This document shows positions 59,931 through 64,000 of a DNA stretch of 64,000 nt, piece by piece. The stretch comes from Sambucus nigra. Its lineage: Eukaryota; Streptophyta; Magnoliopsida; Dipsacales; Adoxaceae. Where the stretch lies: positions 1,091,001 to 1,155,000 of the forward strand of contig CASBWL010000414.1 in NCBI GenBank assembly GCA_949130495.1, read 5' to 3'. The notes below the pieces were generated by a model that saw nothing but the letters and a program-made list of their open reading frames with translations, made no database searches and was not told the origin of the DNA. A program made the position numbers and the translations under genes. The stretch's first letter is position 1. The number at the start of each line of letters is the position of its first letter.

Positions 59931-60740
59931 AAGAAATACAAAGGAACATTGTTAGAATTGGAACAAATAAAAGGAAAGACATCCACAGTCTTCAAAAAAT
60001 TTGAAAATTTTGAAAATAACTCTAAATGTTTTGAGGATTGTGTTGCCGACAATAAAACTAATTATGATGACATAACTGGAATAGGATTTTTTCCCAACTC
60101 TAAGACCCAAACTAAACACATTGAAACAATAAAGTTTGTGTCTGGTGTAAAAATACCTATTGAAACTTGTCTAGACATTCAATGTTTGAAAAATGAGTTT
60201 TATGTAAGACAACTAAAGTTAGACATTAGTTAATCAAGTAACTCGGATCATAATGTTGAACAAGAGGCCGAAAATGATTCCCCCCTTATTCAAAAAGTTG
60301 ATTCTACATTTCAACCTGTGCCACCTAGGAACAAGACTAGAGCTCAAAGCCTGGACAAACCTTTGAATAATAATTTTCTTAAGGTTGTGAGTTCTGTGTG
60401 CCATCTTTATGGCCCCTATTGTGATGTTTATGGACATTCCCTTGATGGTTGATATTCCAAATGTCTATGTAATCCATTCTATAACTCTCATGTTTACCAT
60501 AACTTCAACAATTCTAGGAGAAGCTAAAATAACTATGTCCTTCCTAGACATCCAAACAAGAATTTTAACTATCGTAATAGAAGTAGAAGGACAAATACTA
60601 AAACACCATCAACAACAAGTAATCCTAGATTATTTTCTAAACCAATTGCCCAAATTGTTTATAATACTAATAAATATGCGCAAAAATATTTTAAAGAAAA
60701 GACATAAGCTTGCAAGTTTTATCAAATACGAGCTAATAAG
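59931..60740 (+). pseudogene. Copia gag-protease spacer, highly degraded
   Basis: Frames 59949-60233 and 60409-60750 are open pieces without a known domain. Residues such as FRNKTRAQ-like words near 60330 suggest the basic linker that precedes protease in copia. Asn/Lys-rich composition is shared with the upstream gag piece. No intact frame joins them. Confidence 0.45.
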
Positions 60741-60746
60741 CACAAA

Positions 60747-61288
60747 TTGAAAACTAGAGCAATTTGGGTAAGAAAAGATTATCTATTACCCCAGTCGAAA
60801 TGCAACATTGTGATCAGGGATTTTAAAGCTGAGCACATGACAACTGGATGGTATTTAGACTCGGGTTTTTCCAAACATATGATTGGGGATGATTCCAAAC
60901 TTTCAAACAAAACTAACTTCTCTAGAGGAAAAGTCTTATTTAGAGATGGTGTATCAGCCTAGATCATTGGTAAAGGAATACTCCATGAAGAAGGATGGCC
61001 CATTCTTGAAGATGTTATCTTGGTAAAAGGTCTTAAAGACAATTTACTAAGTATATCATAGTTTTGTGACTCAAACCATACTGTCACTTTTTCAAAGAAT
61101 GATTGAAAGTTTTAAATGAAAAAGGTGATTGCATTACTATAGGACGTGATACTCTAGATAACTATTACACATTCAATCCAAGTATTGAGGTTTGTAACAT
61201 TGCCAGAATGGATGACAATGAGATATGGCATAATAGATTGGGTTACATTAATTATGATAGTCTTGGAAAATTGCGCTCCAAGAGATAG
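60747..61288 (+). pseudogene. pol: Copia protease and GAG-pre-integrase, broken
   Basis: The aspartic protease active site D-S-G is at 60858-60866 in WYLDSGFSKHMIGD; most copia proteases have Cys where this has Phe. The GAG-pre-integrase motif follows at 61180-61280 (MDDNEIWHNRLGYINYDSLG), in another frame. A stop at 60960-60962 and at least one shift lie between them. The protease would cleave the polyprotein. Confidence 0.8.
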
Positions 61289-61299
61289 TCACAGGTCTT

Positions 61300-62160
61300 C
61301 CTAAGATAAAACCAATTTCAAACATTATTTTTGGTCCATGTTAAGAAGGGAAAATTATTATGGATCCCCAAAACAAAGTTGAAGAAGTTTTATCCATTAA
61401 ACCTCTAGAACTCATCCATATGGACCTAATGGGTCATTCTCATACTGTTAGTCTTTGGGGTAACAGTTACATCCTTATTATGGTTTATGACTCCACTCGA
61501 TTCACCTAGGTTGACTTTTTAAAACACAAATCAGAACCTTTCCAATAGTTTTTAAAAATCTTAGATCGTATCAAAAATGAAAAAGACTCTCAAGTAGATA
61601 GAATTCTTAGCGATAAAGGAGGAGAATTCATAGATTCATGTGTCATAGAATATTATGACTATAATGGTTACAAACATGAATTTAGTGCTCCTTAGACACC
61701 TCAACAAAATGTAATTGCTGAGCGTAAAATTTTCACTATTCAAGAAATTTCCCGTGTGATGATTCATGCGAAAAACCTACCTAATTATTTTTTGGTAGAA
61801 TCCATTCGTACTGCCAGTCATATAATCAATCTAGTCTACTTGAGGAAAAATACCAAACAAACATCCTATGAGCTTTGGTATGGGAAAAAAACGTACCTAA
61901 AATACATTAGAACCCTTGGTAGCACCTGTTATGTCTGCAGGGACAGAGAACATTTGTCTAAATTCGAAAGTAGAGGAGATAAAGCCATTTTTATAGGATA
62001 TTTTCTAAACAGTAGAGCCTACCGTGTCTATAATATTCGTACCAAAACCATAATGGAATCCATTAATGTGGTTGTCAGTGACACTAATGTAGAAAGTAAG
62101 CCTGAAGAACCAATTATTTTGGATGAGTCCGAAAATATTTTAAATTATGACTCTCCATAA
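61300..62160 (+). pseudogene. pol: Copia integrase, broken
   Basis: The catalytic core is visible: D in HMDLMGH (about 61419), D in LSDKGGEF (about 61612) and E in VIAERK (about 61720), followed by the copia-typical stretch from IRTASHIIN to YELWYGKKTYLKYIRTLG and KAIFIGYFLNSRAYRVYN. Internal TAG codons break it near 61508, 61546 and 61693 (FT*VDF, FQ*FL, SAP*TPQQN). Integrase joins cDNA to the host chromosome. Confidence 0.85.
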
Positions 62161-63299
62161 ATATTTAAATCCTTACCAAATGAGACCCCTGAAGTACCTA
62201 ACTGGATTTCCAAAGATCATCCTTTAGATAGTGTAGTTGGTAATCTTACTGAGTCTATTCGTATAAGATCTCAACTTTGAAACATTTCTCATTTTACATG
62301 CTTTGTGTCTCTTATTGAGGCAAAGACTGTAAATGAAGCCTTGAATGACAATTTGTGGATAAGTTCTATGCAAGAGGAACTTATTTAATTTGTCATTCAT
62401 GATGTATAATATCTTATACAAAATGAAAGTGTTATTAGAACACATTGATTTTAAAAAATAAGACTGATGAACCTAGGATGATTATTCGAAATAAATCTAG
62501 ATAAATTGCCCAACGCTACTCTCAGATTGAAGGAATAGATTTTGGGGAAACTTTTTCTCCTGTCACTTGCCTCAAATATGTTCGCTTACGTTTTGCAATA
62601 GCTTATCACTTGCACTTCACACTATATCAAATGGATGTTAAGTCAGCCTTACTTAACGAAATTTTAACTAAGGAGATCTATGTAGAAAATTCCAAAGAGT
62701 TCATTTACCCTCATCACTCAAATTATGTCTATCGTCTTAAAAAATCTCTTTATGGGTTAAAACAAGCTCCCAGAGCTTGGTATGAGCGTCTATCCACTTT
62801 TCTTTTAGACAACGATTTGAGGAGAGGAGGGAATGACCAAACCTTATTTGTCAAACATTTTGATAACAATATTACTATAGCCCAAGTTTATATTGATGAT
62901 ATCATTTTTGGATCCACCTCCCCTTTAGAAGTTAAGACCTTCTCGGACATTATGCACAAAGAATTTTAAATGTCACTTATGGGGGAGTTACAATTCTTCT
63001 TAGGGATCCAAGTTAAACAAGATTCAGATGGATTATTTGTATTGCAATCCAAATATGCTTTAGAGATTGTCAATATGTTTGTCCTAGAAACAGCAAAAGA
63101 AGCTAGGACTCCTGTGATTACCTCTGTCAAACTTTCTAACGATGAGAATGGGAAATCAATTTATTCTACCGTGTACCGTAGTACGATAGGAAGCTTACTT
63201 TACCTTACTACCTCTCGTCATGATATCATGTACGTTGTCTGTGTGTGTGCCAAATATCAAAACAATCTTAAGGAGCATCATCTATTATGCATTAAATGA
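62161..63299 (+). pseudogene. pol: Copia reverse transcriptase, broken
   Basis: RT motifs: FGETFSPVTCLKYVRL (about 62539), QMDVKSALLNE (62630-62662), LYGLKQAPRAWYERL (about 62750-62795) and the catalytic YIDDIIFGS (about 62890-62917). Then come MGELQFFLGIQVKQ and TVYRSTIGSLLYLTTSRHDIMYVV. Stops at 62277, 62386 and 62967 and at least one shift interrupt it. It would copy element RNA into cDNA. Confidence 0.9.
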
Positions 63300-63974
63300 A
63301 TTATCAAATACATTATGGGTACTCTAAAGTTAGGACTTTGGTACACTAAAGACACTTCTAGTACTATAGTAGGTTACACCGATGATGATTAGGTCGGGTG
63401 TACCGATGATAGTAAGAGTAATTCAGGAGCGTGTTACTACGATGGTAATAATTTGGTAGGATGGAGTAGTAAGAAATAAAACTGCGCTTCCTTGTCTACT
63501 GTTGAATCTGAATATGTTGCAGCAGAAAGTTATTGTGCTTAATTACTTTGGCTAAAACAAATGCTGAAAGATTATGGTATAACTGAAGATAAGTTACATC
63601 GTTGTTGTGAAAATCAAAGGATGATTAATATTTCTAAAAATCTAGTTCAACACTCTCGTACCAAACATATTAAAATCAGATATCATTTCGTATGCGAGTT
63701 AGTTGAATCTAAAGAGTTAGAAATTAATTACCTTCCTACTGACTTGCAATTAGATGACCTGTTTAGTAAACCATTAGACTTTCCTAGATTCGAATATTTT
63801 GGCAAAATCTATTGGTATTGTTATGTCCGAACAATGATTTATTGTTTCATACTTGATTACTTCGCCCTTTGTCCATTTGAGACAAAATGGGGGAGAAACT
63901 TGAGTCCTCTTGGACACTTTGTTGTATTCTCAACTAAAAATCATTATCTTAGTTATCTTATTTTCAGGAATTAG
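63300..63974 (+). pseudogene. pol: Copia RNase H and 3' extension, broken
   Basis: RNase H words: GYTDDD (about 63372), NSGACYYDGNNLVGWSSKK, the ASLSTVESEYVAAESYCA core (63489-63540) and TKHIKIRYHFV (about 63660). TAG or TAA codons interrupt near 63390, 63477 and 63540. After about 63790 the frame continues into sequence with a GGGGGAG run (about 63888), as in the 3' part of SIRE-like elements. No envelope-like domain can be claimed. Confidence 0.8.
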
Positions 63975-64000
63975 TATCTTTATTTACAATAGAATTTTGA

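Larger units (their letters stand above)
58275..64000 (+). mobile_element. Degenerate Ty1/copia element (SIRE/Maximus-like), open at window end
   Basis: Domain order gag, protease, integrase, RT, RNase H defines copia. Large gag, RT words such as LKQAPRAWYERL, and a GGGGGAG tract after RNase H suggest the SIRE/Maximus lineage. Many stops and shifts are present in every domain, so it is inactive. The 3' LTR lies outside the window. Confidence 0.9.

Overview
The window looks like heterochromatic, repeat-dense DNA from a flowering plant. Every coding trace I can identify belongs to a transposable element: Ty3/gypsy chromoviruses of Tekay/Del type, a Ty1/copia element of probable SIRE/Maximus type, a Helitron, a hAT-like MITE and LTR derivatives. 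I see no convincing host gene, rRNA or tRNA gene. The species cannot be told from the sequence. All alignments and divergence figures were made by eye and are approximate.

Layout. 1-2260: degraded LTR remnant (Tat/Ogre-like 3' end) carrying a hAT-like MITE (336-887). 2744-9525: long degenerate gypsy LTR, itself holding an old TIR-like element (3194-5625) with inverted copia LTR pieces. 9528-10476: a PBS and unassigned sequence. 10482-52743: one nested stack flanked by the perfect 5-bp duplication ACCTT (10477-10481 and 52744-52748). Its base is an old LTR-internal-LTR-internal-LTR array of a non-coding gypsy derivative ('family A'; LTRs 10482-12626, 18750-20927, and 24290-about 26009 continuing at 51373-52743). 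Its first internal region was hit by an element now reduced to a solo LTR (14996-17657, duplication ATAAC). Its third LTR was split by a Helitron (about 26010-51372). The Helitron holds a minus-strand LTR element with a gag gene but no pol (29710-49704, TR-GAG-like). One LTR of that element holds a nearly complete Tekay/Del chromovirus (38146-48937, duplication TAACC).

By eye, LTR divergence falls inward: about 15% for family A, 7% for the gag-only element and 1% for the Tekay element. This agrees with the nesting order. 52749-55850 holds minus-strand LTR remnants, including a 967-bp copia LTR (54176-55142). 56181-57700 holds the end of another chromovirus, a foldback structure and LTR leader sequence. 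57700-64000 is a degenerate plus-strand copia element cut by the window edge.

The most interesting signals cross family boundaries. (1) Several LTRs carry clusters of 10-24 nt palindromes with a family-specific core (CGAATCGATTCG, CTCGTTCGAACGAG, ACCGGTCCGG, GTGATCACG). (2) Gypsy LTRs share AGGCAAGT, the GC-AG intron donor consensus, and both recognisable gypsy gag genes begin exactly after a TTTCAG acceptor. This predicts an LTR-to-gag leader intron that removes the palindromes and the PBS. (3) Nearly all nonsense codons in the young Tekay element look like CAG-to-TAG changes, as expected from deamination of CHG-methylated cytosine.
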